Shown here one piece after another: positions 38,938 to 48,561 of a DNA stretch of 64,000 nt. Each line of letters begins with the position of its first letter. Positions within the stretch are counted from its first letter, which is position 1. Position numbers and translations under genes: made by a program. Under the pieces are notes generated by a model. The model did not search any database, was not told the origin of the DNA, and saw only the letters and a program-made list of their open reading frames with translations. Source of the DNA: Aureimonas altamirensis (GTDB lineage Bacteria; Pseudomonadota; Alphaproteobacteria; Rhizobiales; Rhizobiaceae); contig NZ_JAMQCO010000004.1 in assembly GCF_023702225.1 (NCBI RefSeq), positions 242,384 through 306,383 on the forward strand, in the 5' to 3' direction.

Positions 38938-39605
38938 CGAGCGGCCTCCCCGGCGAAGGCGGCGAAATCTTCGGGCGCCAGGGCTTCGATGGTGAAAGTC
39001 ATTCCGGAGTGTCCGATGCCGCAATACTCGGCGCAGACGCCGCTGAAACGGCCCGGCCTGTCGGCCTCGATGCGCAATGTGTTGCGATGGCCCGGGATCG
39101 CGTCGAGCTTGCCCGCCAGCCGCGGCACCCAGAAGCTGTGGATGACGTCCTGCGATACGATTTCCACATCCACCGGCCGCCCGGCCGGTATGGTGGCGAC
39201 GTCGATCGTCTCGGCAAGGTCGGGGCGGTCGGGATAGCTGAAGCGCCATTGCCAGCGCTCGCCGCGCGCCTCGATGCGCCACACGTCCGGCGCGGGATGG
39301 GCCAGCAGGCGCTCGCCGGCGATCAGGGCGTAGATCATCAGCGCCGTCAGCACCGCCAACGGCATCACGAAGCCGCCCCACAGGATGAAGCTCTTGTGTC
39401 CGGCCGCCGCCCAGGCGGTGCCGCCGCTTCGGAACGCATAGGCGAAGAGCCCGAGCACCAGCGCCATCAGCACCGTCGCCCCGGCCAGCATGACCCACCA
39501 GATGGCTGCGATCGTGCCGGCGGCGGGACCGGCCGGATCGAGCGTCGACAGCGGACCGGCGCAGCCGGCCAGCGCCATCAGCGCGCCGAGGCTCCCCAAG
39601 CGCAT
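38934..39605 (-). CDS. coxB: Cytochrome c oxidase subunit II (lipoprotein)
   Basis: 223 residues. The N terminus is a lipoprotein signal with lipobox LAGC (residues 12-15); two transmembrane helices follow, then a cupredoxin domain. The CuA ligands are seen in HSFWVPR and CAEYCGIGHSGM. There is no fused cytochrome c domain, so an aa3-type rather than caa3-type enzyme is likely. The ATG at 39605 is used; an in-frame GTG at 39623 is an alternative. Only 42 bp separate it from the divergent DUF2231 gene. Confidence 0.9.
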   Translation of the reverse strand: MRLGSLGALMALAGCAGPLSTLDPAGPAAGTIAAIWWVMLAGATVLMALVLGLFAYAFRSGGTAWAAAGHKSFILWGGFVMPLAVLTALMIYALIAGERLLAHPAPDVWRIEARGERWQWRFSYPDRPDLAETIDVATIPAGRPVDVEIVSQDVIHSFWVPRLAGKLDAIPGHRNTLRIEADRPGRFSGVCAEYCGIGHSGMTFTIEALAPEDFAAFAGEAAR

Positions 39606-39647
39606 GGCGCGGCCTATGTTCACGCCATGAGACGAAGGAGGCCGCGC

Positions 39648-40148
39648 ATGTCCGACGAACCCAAAGCCGAAAACCCGGTCATTGCGGATATCAAGCAATA
39701 CGATCTTCAATCGGCCATCGCGGTGGCGGGCCACCCGCTGCATGCGATGAGCGTTCATTTCCCGATAGCCCTGGTGATCGGCACGCTGGTCCTCGACCTT
39801 CTCTACTGGTTCTTCGCAGACCCGTTCTTCCTGCGGGCCGGCACATGGGCGGCCGGCGCCGCCTTCCTGACGGGCGTCGGCGCGGGGGTCATCGGCACGG
39901 CGGAGCTGATCCTGGTCAAGGGCATCCGTATCCGCGCGGCAAGCTGGTCGCATGCCGTGGCGGCGATGACGCTGATTTCCATCGCCGGCACCAATTGGGG
40001 CCTGCGCCTCGTCAACCCGGACGCGGTCCTGCCGCTCGGCCTGTTCCTGTCCGTCGTCGGCGCGGCCGTCACGGGCCTTGCCGGCTGGTACGGAGGCAAG
40101 CTGATCTTCGATCATGGCGTCGGCATCCTCATCACCGACGACCACTGA
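39648..40148 (+). CDS. DUF2231 membrane protein
   Basis: 166 residues with four hydrophobic helices. The HPLHAMSVHFPIALVIGTLV segment, with its histidines, is characteristic of DUF2231. Members often occur near respiratory or cytochrome genes, but their function is unknown. The start at 39648 has GAAGGAGG 7-8 nt upstream, rejecting the ATG at 39627. The 3' end overlaps the convergent CopD-like gene by 37 bp. Confidence 0.82.
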   Translation: MSDEPKAENPVIADIKQYDLQSAIAVAGHPLHAMSVHFPIALVIGTLVLDLLYWFFADPFFLRAGTWAAGAAFLTGVGAGVIGTAELILVKGIRIRAASWSHAVAAMTLISIAGTNWGLRLVNPDAVLPLGLFLSVVGAAVTGLAGWYGGKLIFDHGVGILITDDH

Positions 40149-40633
40149 TCGAGGCCCAGGAGCTCGGCCAGGCCACCTGGCCGCAGCAGCCATTCCGGCA
40201 GCGACAAGGCGGCGAAGGAGGGCTTCATCAAGACGACGGTCAATATGCCGGTCACGATCAGGACGCCGATCACCACGATGGCGATCATCCTCCAGGCCGG
40301 CATATGGTTTCCTTCCTTGAAGACGTCGATGACCGCGCTGCCGACGCGGATGTGAAGCTTGGCCAGCATGCCCACCAGCACCAGCTTGACGGCGAACCAC
40401 GCGGTGAACGTCTCCATCGCGAAGATGAGGGCCGTGCCGGTGCCGATGGCGATGAATGCGGCCGGCGAGACGATGGATACGAAGACGAAGCGCGTCACCT
40501 TCTGGATACGGAAAAGCGGCTCGCCCGTCGCGCCGATCTGGCGCCGCGCCAGCATGAAGGGCGCAGACATCAGCCCGGCGCACCAGATGGACAGGGCGAT
40601 GATATGCGCGATCTTCAGCCAGACGACCGTCAC
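40112..40633 (-). CDS. CopD/HemJ-like four-helix membrane protein
   Basis: 173 residues. It begins with GTG inside a GTGA overlap with the ctaG-like gene, so the two are coupled. The N-terminal segment VVWLKIAHIIALSIWCAGLM, with its histidine, and four predicted helices resemble CopD and HemJ-type proteins, some of which bind haem or copper. Its place beside CtaG in an oxidase operon suggests a role in assembly or haem supply. Function is inferred only. Confidence 0.75.
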   Translation of the reverse strand: MTVVWLKIAHIIALSIWCAGLMSAPFMLARRQIGATGEPLFRIQKVTRFVFVSIVSPAAFIAIGTGTALIFAMETFTAWFAVKLVLVGMLAKLHIRVGSAVIDVFKEGNHMPAWRMIAIVVIGVLIVTGILTVVLMKPSFAALSLPEWLLRPGGLAELLGLDQWSSVMRMPTP

Positions 40634-41382
40634 GGGCGCGCATCCGCTTCGTCGCGGCCGAGCGCCCGAGCGACGATGACAAGCGCCGCCACAAGGTAGG
40701 GCAATGCGCCGGGCGCCCACATGATGAGCCCGGCCAGTTGCTGGTCGGCCAGCGCCGACATGCCGAAAGCCTCCGGCGGCAGGAAATGCGCGGCATACAG
40801 CGGGCGCGGCGCGAACGTTATCAGGGCGCCCAGAAGCCCCATCTGCATCATCGCCGCCAACATCAGCAGCCCGGCTTCGATGCCCGCATTCCGGGGCTCC
40901 AGCACGCAAGCCCAGAACAGGAACGCACTGGCGATCAGGCTGAGTTGCATGAGCCAGTAGATGCCGTCATCGGCCAGGGCCGCGGCGTAGGGCATCGGCG
41001 CATGCCAGAACCACAAAAGCAGCGCATGGAGCAGCAGCCAGAAGCCCGGATGCGACAGGCGCATGCGGCCGCGCAGCGGGTTGGCCAGCGCGAACAGCGG
41101 CGCGGCGACGGCCACCAGCAGAACGTGATGGGCTACCCGCGCCGAGAACAGGGCGGCGCTGAGCGCGCAGAGCGGCGATACGAACGCCACGACGAGGACA
41201 AGCCAGCCGGCCGCGAACAGAGGCGCGGACCCGGCCTGTCCGTTTTGCCGACGCAGCCAGAGGAAAAGGACGGGCAATGCGGCAAGGCTTGCCAGAAGCA
41301 CCGGGTCAAGCGCCCAACGCGTCATGAGCTCGGCCGGAACGGGCGGCGTACCGCAAAACGGTATCGAAATCGTCGTCTCCAT
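40630..41382 (-). CDS. ctaG: CtaG-type (caa3) cytochrome oxidase assembly protein
   Basis: 250 residues with seven predicted membrane helices. The histidine-bearing segments ARVAHHVLLVAVAAPLFALA and LLLWFWHAPMPYAAAL are typical of the Caa3_CtaG membrane family that supports oxidase assembly (distinct from the Cox11-type CtaG). The ATG at 41382 is chosen; a 49-residue extension upstream has no family similarity. It is the first gene of the oxidase operon. Confidence 0.83.
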   Translation of the reverse strand: METTISIPFCGTPPVPAELMTRWALDPVLLASLAALPVLFLWLRRQNGQAGSAPLFAAGWLVLVVAFVSPLCALSAALFSARVAHHVLLVAVAAPLFALANPLRGRMRLSHPGFWLLLHALLLWFWHAPMPYAAALADDGIYWLMQLSLIASAFLFWACVLEPRNAGIEAGLLMLAAMMQMGLLGALITFAPRPLYAAHFLPPEAFGMSALADQQLAGLIMWAPGALPYLVAALVIVARALGRDEADARP

Positions 41383-41540
41383 GCGGGCGCGTCCCTCGGT
41401 GCTGCCTGTTGCCTCTCCGGCAGGGGAATTAGAGCACCGTCGCGTTCCGTCGCCATGCAAACCTGGAACAATTCGATGAAAAAAGCGTGGGGTTCTGGCT
41501 GTCAGGTCGATTTTACGCGCCATTTGCACGTGAGGATTAG

Positions 41541-41568
41541 TTGACTTTTCTATTCATGATTTCATAAC
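41541..41568 (+). promoter_or_regulatory. exbB promoter with RirA/IRO-like iron box
   Basis: TTGACT (41541-41546) and CATAAC (41563-41568), 16 nt apart, form a plausible promoter. Overlapping the -35 is TGA-N9-TCA (41542-41556), the reported shape of the rhizobial iron-responsive operator bound by RirA. This fits iron control of the exbB-exbD-tonB operon that starts at 41635. Confidence 0.55.
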
Positions 41569-41634
41569 ACCGGCAGCGAGTTTCCCGGGGCCTCAGACCC
41601 CGACCATTCCAGACCCATCGAAGGATGCGGGATC

Positions 41635-42678
<1,044 letters not shown>

Positions 42679-42683
42679 GCTCC

Positions 42684-43139
42684 ATGGGCGTGAACCTGAA
42701 GGAATCGGGCGGCGACGACATCGGCGAGATGGCCGAGATCAACGTGACGCCCTTCATCGACGTGATGCTGGTGCTTCTGATCATCTTCATGGTGGCCGCA
42801 CCGCTTTCCACGGTCGACGTGCCGGTGGACCTGCCGGTATCGAACGCCCGTCCGGCAGACAGGCCGGACGAGCCGGTCTACCTGACAGTGCAGGACGATC
42901 TGCGGCTCGTTCTGGGCGAGGCGGAACTGGAGAGAACGGACCTGCAGGCCCGGCTGGACGCACGCACGGAAGGCAACCGCGAGCAGCGCATCTTCCTGCG
43001 CGCGGACGGCGCCGTCGCCTATGGCGACCTGATGGAGGTGATGAACGCGCTGCGCTCGGCCGGCTATCTGAAAATCGCCCTCGTGGGGCTGGAAGACACC
43101 AACGCCGCAGCCGGCGCTGGAGAGCCTGCCGCGCAATGA
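42684..43139 (+). CDS. exbD: TonB-system subunit ExbD
   Basis: 151 residues with one N-terminal membrane helix containing the essential aspartate: [21 protein letters not shown] periplasmic ExbD/TolR domain follows. It lies 5 nt after exbB, and its stop overlaps the tonB ATG (ATGA). Confidence 0.94.
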   Translation: MGVNLKESGGDDIGEMAEINVTPFIDVMLVLLIIFMVAAPLSTVDVPVDLPVSNARPADRPDEPVYLTVQDDLRLVLGEAELERTDLQARLDARTEGNREQRIFLRADGAVAYGDLMEVMNALRSAGYLKIALVGLEDTNAAAGAGEPAAQ

Positions 43140-44083
43140 CAGGCAAAGGCCCCCACGCACGTACACTCGAAAGCCACGGGCGGCTGTCGGCCCTGCGCTG
43201 GGGCGCTGCCGGCGCCGTCGTGCTTGCGCTCCATTCGTCGGCCGCGTGGTACGGGCTCGTCCGCCCGCCCGAAGCGGCCCCGCCGCCCGGCGCCCCGGAA
43301 GCCGCCGTCCTGATCGATCTTGCTCCGCCGGCAGCTTCGCAGGCCTCGGCCGCCGTGGAAGGCGACATCGAGGAAGAGCCGAACGAGGCCGAACCCCTCC
43401 CCGAGCCTCCGGAGCCGACACCGCCCGAGCCGGTGGAAGAACCGCAGCCGGAGCCGGAACCGATTCCCGAACCGGAGCCTGAACCCGAGCCAGAACCGGA
43501 GCCCGAGCCCGAGCCCGAACCGGAGCCGGAGCCGGAACCCGAACCGGTCGAGGAGCCGGAAATCGCTCCACCCGAATTGCCGGAGATGGAAACCCAGTCC
43601 GACGCGATCCTGAATGCGCCGCGGCCCACCGCACGCCCGACGCCACCCCCGCCGGTACGACAGGCGCAACGCGAGCGTCCGCGCCAGGAAACCCGCCGCG
43701 AGCCTCGGCGCGAACAGCCGCAACGTCAGCAGCGGCGGCGGCCGGCAGCGTCGGAGGCGTCCGCCGCCTCGCAAGGCCAGCGGAACCGAGAGGCCAGCCA
43801 GGGCTCTCGCGCCTCGTCGGTATCGCCGGCACGTTGGCAATCGCAGGTCCAGGCACGGCTGAACCGCTTCAAGCGGACACCGCCGGGCGGTGGCCGCGGC
43901 ACCGTCTCCATCGCGTTCAGCATGGATGGCGGCGGCCGGCTGACGGGTGCGCGCGTCTCCCGCTCCGCCGGCAATCCGGTGCTCGACCAGGCGGCGTTGC
44001 AACTGGTGCGCCGCGCCAGCCCCTATCCGGCGCCTCCGGGCGGCAGTCCGGTTTCCCTGACCGTGCCCATCCGTTTCGACTGA
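43136..44083 (+). CDS. tonB: Energy transducer TonB
   Basis: 315 residues. An N-terminal membrane anchor lies near 22-42 and is followed by a periplasm-spanning Glu-Pro-rich segment of about 50 residues with a near-perfect (Pro-Glu) run. A Gln/Arg-rich stretch follows, then the C-terminal TonB domain from about residue 225 ([40 protein letters not shown]). The positively charged stretch beyond the anionic Glu-Pro rod is notable but common in the family. A perfect intrinsic terminator follows 5 nt after the stop. Confidence 0.92.
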   Translation: MTGKGPHARTLESHGRLSALRWGAAGAVVLALHSSAAWYGLVRPPEAAPPPGAPEAAVLIDLAPPAASQASAAVEGDIEEEPNEAEPLPEPPEPTPPEPVEEPQPEPEPIPEPEPEPEPEPEPEPEPEPEPEPEPEPVEEPEIAPPELPEMETQSDAILNAPRPTARPTPPPPVRQAQRERPRQETRREPRREQPQRQQRRRPAASEASAASQGQRNREASQGSRASSVSPARWQSQVQARLNRFKRTPPGGGRGTVSIAFSMDGGGRLTGARVSRSAGNPVLDQAALQLVRRASPYPAPPGGSPVSLTVPIRFD

Positions 44084-44088
44084 CATGA

Positions 44089-44124
44089 AAACGCCCGCCG
44101 TCGTTACCGACGGCGGGCGTTTCC
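44089..44124. terminator. Perfect 15-bp stem terminator after tonB
   Basis: AAACGCCCGCCGTCG (44089-44103), loop TTAC, and the exact complementary arm (44108-44122) ending in TTT. It works for tonB on the + strand. The A-run on the left arm makes it a plausible bidirectional terminator for the convergent dioxygenase gene ending at 44144. Confidence 0.85.
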
Positions 44125-44143
44125 TTATTTGGGCATTACAGGG

Positions 44144-45082
44144 TCAAAGCGGCTTCAGGCCGGCTTCGATCTCGGCGCGACGGCCCTCCAGGAAGGGCGG
44201 CAGGGACAGGCTTTCGCCCAGCGTTTCCATCGGCTCGTCGGTCGCGAAACCGGGCCCGTCCGTCGCGATCTCGAACAGGATGCCGTTCGGCTCGCGGAAG
44301 TAGAGGCTCCGGAAATAGAAGCGATCCACCGGCCCGCTTTGCGGCAGGCGCAGATGCGCCAGCCGCTGCGTCCATGCATCGTAATCCCCGTCCGGAATGC
44401 GGAAGGCGACATGATGCACGCTGCCGGCCCCCGGCTGCGCCGCCGACAGGTTCGGCTCCTCAGCGACGTGCAATTCCGCTGCCGGACCACCGTCGCCCAT
44501 CTCGAACACCAGCGTCCGCGCTCCATCGATGCCCTCGTATTCCCGCGCCTTGCGCATACCGAGAACCTCCTTGACCACGAGCTCCGTCCGGCTGGCATCC
44601 GGTACGCTCATCGTGATGGGGCCGAGGCCGCGGATCTGGAACTCTGCCGGCACCGTGGACGCATCCCAGGGGGTGGACGGCCCCGCTCCGTCATCGTCGA
44701 TGAGAGACAGCCTCTGGCCCTCCGGGTCCTCGAAATCGATCGTCGCCCGCCCGTCGCGCAAGATTATGCCGCCATTGGCGACGCCCTCGTCGGCAAACCG
44801 GGAAACCCAGTATTCCAGCGCCTTCTGCCCGGCGACGCGCAGGCCGGTGCGGTTGATGGAGTGGGTCCCGCGACGCTCCCGCTCGACCGGCCAGTCGAAG
44901 AATGTGATGTCGGTGCCGGGGTTCGCCTCGCCATCGGCATAGAAAAGGTGATAGGCGCTGACGTCGTCTTGGTTGACCGTCTTCTTCACCAGCCGCAGGC
45001 CGAGCACCCGCGTATAGAAATCGTGGTTGCCACGGGCATCGGCCGTGACGGCGGTCAAATGATGGATGCCGATCAGTTGCAT
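44144..45082 (-). CDS. Glyoxalase-fold ring-cleaving dioxygenase (MhqO-like)
   Basis: 312 residues made of two vicinal-oxygen-chelate modules. The N-terminal metal histidine is in [12 protein letters not shown]; the second-half histidine is in [12 protein letters not shown]; the Glu ligand is in [13 protein letters not shown]. The length and the [16 protein letters not shown] segment match MhqO-type proteins, linked to hydroquinone or quinone detoxification. It stands alone; convergent with tonB. Confidence 0.85.
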   Translation of the reverse strand: MQLIGIHHLTAVTADARGNHDFYTRVLGLRLVKKTVNQDDVSAYHLFYADGEANPGTDITFFDWPVERERRGTHSINRTGLRVAGQKALEYWVSRFADEGVANGGIILRDGRATIDFEDPEGQRLSLIDDDGAGPSTPWDASTVPAEFQIRGLGPITMSVPDASRTELVVKEVLGMRKAREYEGIDGARTLVFEMGDGGPAAELHVAEEPNLSAAQPGAGSVHHVAFRIPDGDYDAWTQRLAHLRLPQSGPVDRFYFRSLYFREPNGILFEIATDGPGFATDEPMETLGESLSLPPFLEGRRAEIEAGLKPL

Positions 45083-45200
45083 GGGTCTGCCCTCCGCTGC
45101 TGGCGGCCGAAACCGCGCTGTCTTCGTTGGGGCTCATATGGTCCCGATGCCGGGCTCTTCACATTGTTCACCTTTTCAACGCACTGTTCAACGCTGTCGA

Positions 45201-45968
45201 TCAGTCGCGGCGAAACTGCGGTTCGCGCTTTTCGATATAGGCGGCCATGCCCTCCTTCTGGTCCTCCAGCGCAAACATCGCGTGGAACAGGCGGCGTTCG
45301 AAACGCAGCCCCTCGGAGAGGGAAACCTCGTCGGCGCGGTGGACCGTCTCCTTCAGCATCATCGTCACCAGACGCGAGCGCTCGGCGATCCCGGCAGCCA
45401 TGGCGATGGCCTCGGCCTCGAGTTGCGCCGCGGGGAAGATACGGGCCACCAGCCCGCAACGTTCTGCCTCTGCGGCATCCATCATGCGTCCGGTCAGGCA
45501 CAGCTCCATCGCCCTGGAGCGGCCGACAAGCCGCGTCAGCCGCTGCGTTCCGCCCATGCCGGGCATCACGCCCAGGCGGATCTCCGGTTGACCGAAGCGG
45601 GCCGTATCGCCGGCCAGAATGATGTCGCACATCATGGCCAGTTCGCAGCCGCCGCCCAACGCATAGCCGTTTACGGCCGCTATGGTGGGAATGCGGATCG
45701 CGGTGAAACGGTCCCAGGTGGCGAACCAGTTCTCGCGGATCATGTCGCGGAAATCGGCCTGCTGCATCTCCTTGATATCGGCCCCGGCGGCAAAGGCCTT
45801 CTGCGACCCGGCAACGACGATGCAGCCGATGTCCGGATCGCGGTCGAACCCTTCCGCGGCCGAAGCGATCTCTTCGGCCACGGCGCGGTTCAACGCGTTC
45901 AACGCCTCCGGCCTGTCGAGGCGGATAATGGCCACGCGGCCCTGTGTTTCTGTCCTGATGGTCGCCAT
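45201..45968 (-). CDS. Enoyl-CoA hydratase
   Basis: 255-residue crotonase-fold enzyme adding water to 2-enoyl-CoA. The oxyanion-hole segments are [11 protein letters not shown] and [16 protein letters not shown], and the catalytic glutamates are in [20 protein letters not shown]. The start at 45968 is the first ATG after the upstream gene (20-nt gap). With the hydrolase upstream it forms a two-gene unit suited to branched-chain amino acid (valine) degradation. Confidence 0.92.
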   Translation of the reverse strand: MATIRTETQGRVAIIRLDRPEALNALNRAVAEEIASAAEGFDRDPDIGCIVVAGSQKAFAAGADIKEMQQADFRDMIRENWFATWDRFTAIRIPTIAAVNGYALGGGCELAMMCDIILAGDTARFGQPEIRLGVMPGMGGTQRLTRLVGRSRAMELCLTGRMMDAAEAERCGLVARIFPAAQLEAEAIAMAAGIAERSRLVTMMLKETVHRADEVSLSEGLRFERRLFHAMFALEDQKEGMAAYIEKREPQFRRD

Positions 45969-45988
45969 TTCGTTCTTTCCGTCTGCAG

Positions 45989-47086
45989 TCAGTGAGCCGC
46001 CCGCAAGGCTGCGGGCAATCGTGCCGGGCCGAGGTCGGGTGCGAAGTCGGGATCGGCGACACCGGGAACAGGGTCCAGGCCGTCGGCTTCCAGCGCCCCT
46101 TCCAGCGTGTCGCAGGCCCAATGCGGGTTCCTGTCCTTGTCGATCACGGCGGCGCGGACGCCTTCGTGGTAGTCGGGGCTGGCCAGGCAGCGGCAAGCGG
46201 CATGGAATTCGTTGACCAGGCATTCCGAAAGGTCTGCCGCCTGCTTTGCGCGGCGCAACAGCTCCATCGTCGCCAGAAGGCTGCGCGGCGAGCGCCTGTT
46301 CAGCGTATCCAGCGTCCGCCGCGCGAATTCCGTGCTGCGATTGCCGAGCGCCTCGACGATGTCCTGCACGCCGTCGTGCCGGAATGCGCGCGAGATCGCC
46401 GCTTCCTGTTCGGCGAAAAGGCCTGGACCGGGCCGAGTGGCGAAGCGCGCGATGGTCTGGTCGACGCCGTCTTCGCCATGCACGAGTGCCTCTCTGAGGG
46501 CGGGCAGGCTATCGGCCGGAACATGGCTGTCGGCAAGTCCGGCATGGATCACGTCCGCCGCATCGAACGTATCGCCGGTCAGGGCCAGGTAGCGCCCCGT
46601 TTCGCCGGGCGCGCGCGCCAGAAGAAAAGTGGAGCCGACGTCCGGTACGAAACCGATGCCGACCTCGGGCATGGCGAAGCGCGTCCCATCGGTGACGATG
46701 CGGTGCCGGACATGGATGCCGAGCCCGGCGCCACCGCCCATGACGATCCCGTCCATCAGCGCCACGACCGGCTTTGCCGCCTGCGCCAGGGCGAGCACCA
46801 GCGCGTATTCGCGCCGCCAGAACTCCTCTGCCTGCCCGTCGCCGGCGCGGGCGCTGGCCGCAACGAAACGGATGTCGCCACCTGCGCAAAACGCCCGCCC
46901 GCCGGCGCCCTCGAGCAGCACCAGATCAACCTCTAGGTCGGTTTCGAAGGTGGCGAGCGCCCGCAGCGCCGCATCGACCATCTCGATGTTTAGCGCGTTC
47001 AGGGCAGCCGGACGATTGAGCCTGATGACGCCGGCCCGGCCTTCGACAAAGGCGAGAACGGGCGCTTCGCCGTCTTTTCCGGTCAT
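45989..47086 (-). CDS. 3-hydroxyisobutyryl-CoA hydrolase / enoyl-CoA hydratase-like protein
   Basis: 365 residues, crotonase fold with the longer C-terminal region seen in HIBYL-CoA hydrolase. Key segments are [30 protein letters not shown] and [20 protein letters not shown]. It releases 3-hydroxyisobutyrate from its CoA thioester in valine catabolism. The ATG at 47086 is preceded by GGGGAGGA, which favours it over the TTG at 47092. Confidence 0.88.
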   Translation of the reverse strand: MTGKDGEAPVLAFVEGRAGVIRLNRPAALNALNIEMVDAALRALATFETDLEVDLVLLEGAGGRAFCAGGDIRFVAASARAGDGQAEEFWRREYALVLALAQAAKPVVALMDGIVMGGGAGLGIHVRHRIVTDGTRFAMPEVGIGFVPDVGSTFLLARAPGETGRYLALTGDTFDAADVIHAGLADSHVPADSLPALREALVHGEDGVDQTIARFATRPGPGLFAEQEAAISRAFRHDGVQDIVEALGNRSTEFARRTLDTLNRRSPRSLLATMELLRRAKQAADLSECLVNEFHAACRCLASPDYHEGVRAAVIDKDRNPHWACDTLEGALEADGLDPVPGVADPDFAPDLGPARLPAALRAAH

Positions 47087-47252
47087 CGACAATCCTCCCC
47101 GGTTTCGATTTCCAAGACCGAGGTTAGAGCCGGATGACCACCTTTTTACAACTGTCGAGGGAGCCGCCTTGGTTGGGCGTCGCGATTTTGCCGCATAAGC
47201 CCCACAGAAAAGTTACCCGCGGCCAGAGAATGTGCGACTGAATTCATCTGTG

Positions 47253-47269
47253 GTAAAGGAAACCTTTAC
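47253..47269. promoter_or_regulatory. Perfect inverted repeat before mltB
   Basis: GTAAAGG-AAA-CCTTTAC, 7-bp perfect arms with a 3-nt centre, lies 57 nt before the transglycosylase start in the region divergent from the HIBYL-CoA hydrolase gene. It could be an operator; no known family is recognised. Confidence 0.35.
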
Positions 47270-47325
47270 GACCTCGTCCTACCCTGGAGCCTCGCTGACG
47301 ATCTGATCCCGACCGGAGGAGACCT

Positions 47326-48558
47326 ATGCTGGGAATCGCACCATCGAGAAGAGGCTTCATCAAGACCGCGCTCTTGTCCATGACGCTTCTGGCCGGCACC
47401 GGCGTACCCGCCCTTGCGGACGCCGGCTTTCAACGCTGGATCGCCAACTTCGAAAAGACGGCCGCCTCCAACGGCATCAGCAGGCAAACCTATCGCGCTG
47501 TCTTCGCCGGCGTGACCGAGCCCGACCATGACGTGATCCGCTCGGCGCGCTTCCAGCCCGAGTTCCGCGACAATGCGTGGGATTACATGGACAACCGCGT
47601 CAACGAGGAAACCGTCGCCGACGGCCGTCGTCTGGCGCAGCAGCATAAGCGCCTGCTCGACGTGATCGAGCAGCGTTTCGGCGTCAGCCGCTACGTCATC
47701 CTGGCTATCTGGTCGATGGAATCCAGCTACGGCAAGGCGCTGGAGCGCCCGGGCTCGCTGAAGCACGTGCCGCAGGCGCTGGCCACCCTCGCCTATCTGG
47801 ACGAGCGGCGAGCCGGCTTCGCCCGCCAGCAGTTGATCGGCGCCCTGAAGATCGTCCAGGCCGGGCATGTGTCGCCCAAGGGGCTCACCGGCTCGTGGGC
47901 CGGCGCGATGGGGCATACCCAGTTCATTCCCACAAGCTACCTGGCCTATGCCGTGGACATGGATGGCGACGGACATCCCAATATCTGGACGTCCGTTCCC
48001 GACGCGCTCGGCACCGCGGCCAACCTTCTATCCAAGAACGGCTGGCGCACCGGCCGGACCTGGGGATACGAGGTGGCGGCCCCGCGCGGCACGAACCTCG
48101 CCGGGCTCGACCGCGCCAACAAGACACTGGCGCAATGGCAGCAACTCGGCTTCCGCCGCGTGAACGGACAGCCCTTCGCCGCCCCGTCCGACAATGCCAA
48201 CCTCGTCATGCCGGGCGGCCCCAACGGCCCGATCTTCCTGATGACGCGCAACTTCTTCGTCATCAAGCGCTACAACAACGCAGACCGGTACGCCCTCGCC
48301 GTCGGCCATCTGGCGGATCGCATCGCCGGCGGCGGCGAGTTCGCCCAGAGCTGGCCGCGTGGCTATACGCCGCTCAGCGTCGCCGAGCGCTACGAGTTGC
48401 AGCAGCGCCTTTCTCAGCACGGCTTCTACGATGGCGTGATCGACGGCAAGATCGGCTCCGGGTCGCGCGGGGCCATCAGCGCCTATCAGCGCCAGCGCGG
48501 GGTCGCGGAAGACGGCAACGCGTCGCGCGCGCTGCTGGACCTGTTGCGGAGGCACTGA
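47326..48558 (+). CDS. mltB: MltB-family lytic murein transglycosylase
   Basis: 410 residues, exported: a Tat/Sec-like signal peptide with an RRGFIKTALLSMT segment ends near ALA (residue 27). The catalytic glutamate is in LAIWSMESSYGKALE near residue 127. The SLT_2 fold also shows GSWAGAMGHTQFIPTSYL. The C-terminal 60 residues are a peptidoglycan-binding domain (LQQRLSQHGFYDGVIDGKIG). It cleaves peptidoglycan to anhydromuropeptides in the periplasm. GGAGGAG precedes the ATG. The twin-arginine-like start is worth noting. Confidence 0.92.
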   Translation: MLGIAPSRRGFIKTALLSMTLLAGTGVPALADAGFQRWIANFEKTAASNGISRQTYRAVFAGVTEPDHDVIRSARFQPEFRDNAWDYMDNRVNEETVADGRRLAQQHKRLLDVIEQRFGVSRYVILAIWSMESSYGKALERPGSLKHVPQALATLAYLDERRAGFARQQLIGALKIVQAGHVSPKGLTGSWAGAMGHTQFIPTSYLAYAVDMDGDGHPNIWTSVPDALGTAANLLSKNGWRTGRTWGYEVAAPRGTNLAGLDRANKTLAQWQQLGFRRVNGQPFAAPSDNANLVMPGGPNGPIFLMTRNFFVIKRYNNADRYALAVGHLADRIAGGGEFAQSWPRGYTPLSVAERYELQQRLSQHGFYDGVIDGKIGSGSRGAISAYQRQRGVAEDGNASRALLDLLRRH

Positions 48559-48561
48559 GGC

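Noticed and set aside
39627-39650. ATG at 39627 as start of the DUF2231 gene
   Set aside because: GAAGGAGG is placed correctly for the ATG at 39648 and the extra residues are an Arg run without similarity.
43460-43560. Glu-Pro-coding simple repeat in tonB considered as an unusual repeat element
   Set aside because: Proline-rich rods of this type are standard in TonB proteins; the DNA repeat follows from the codons.
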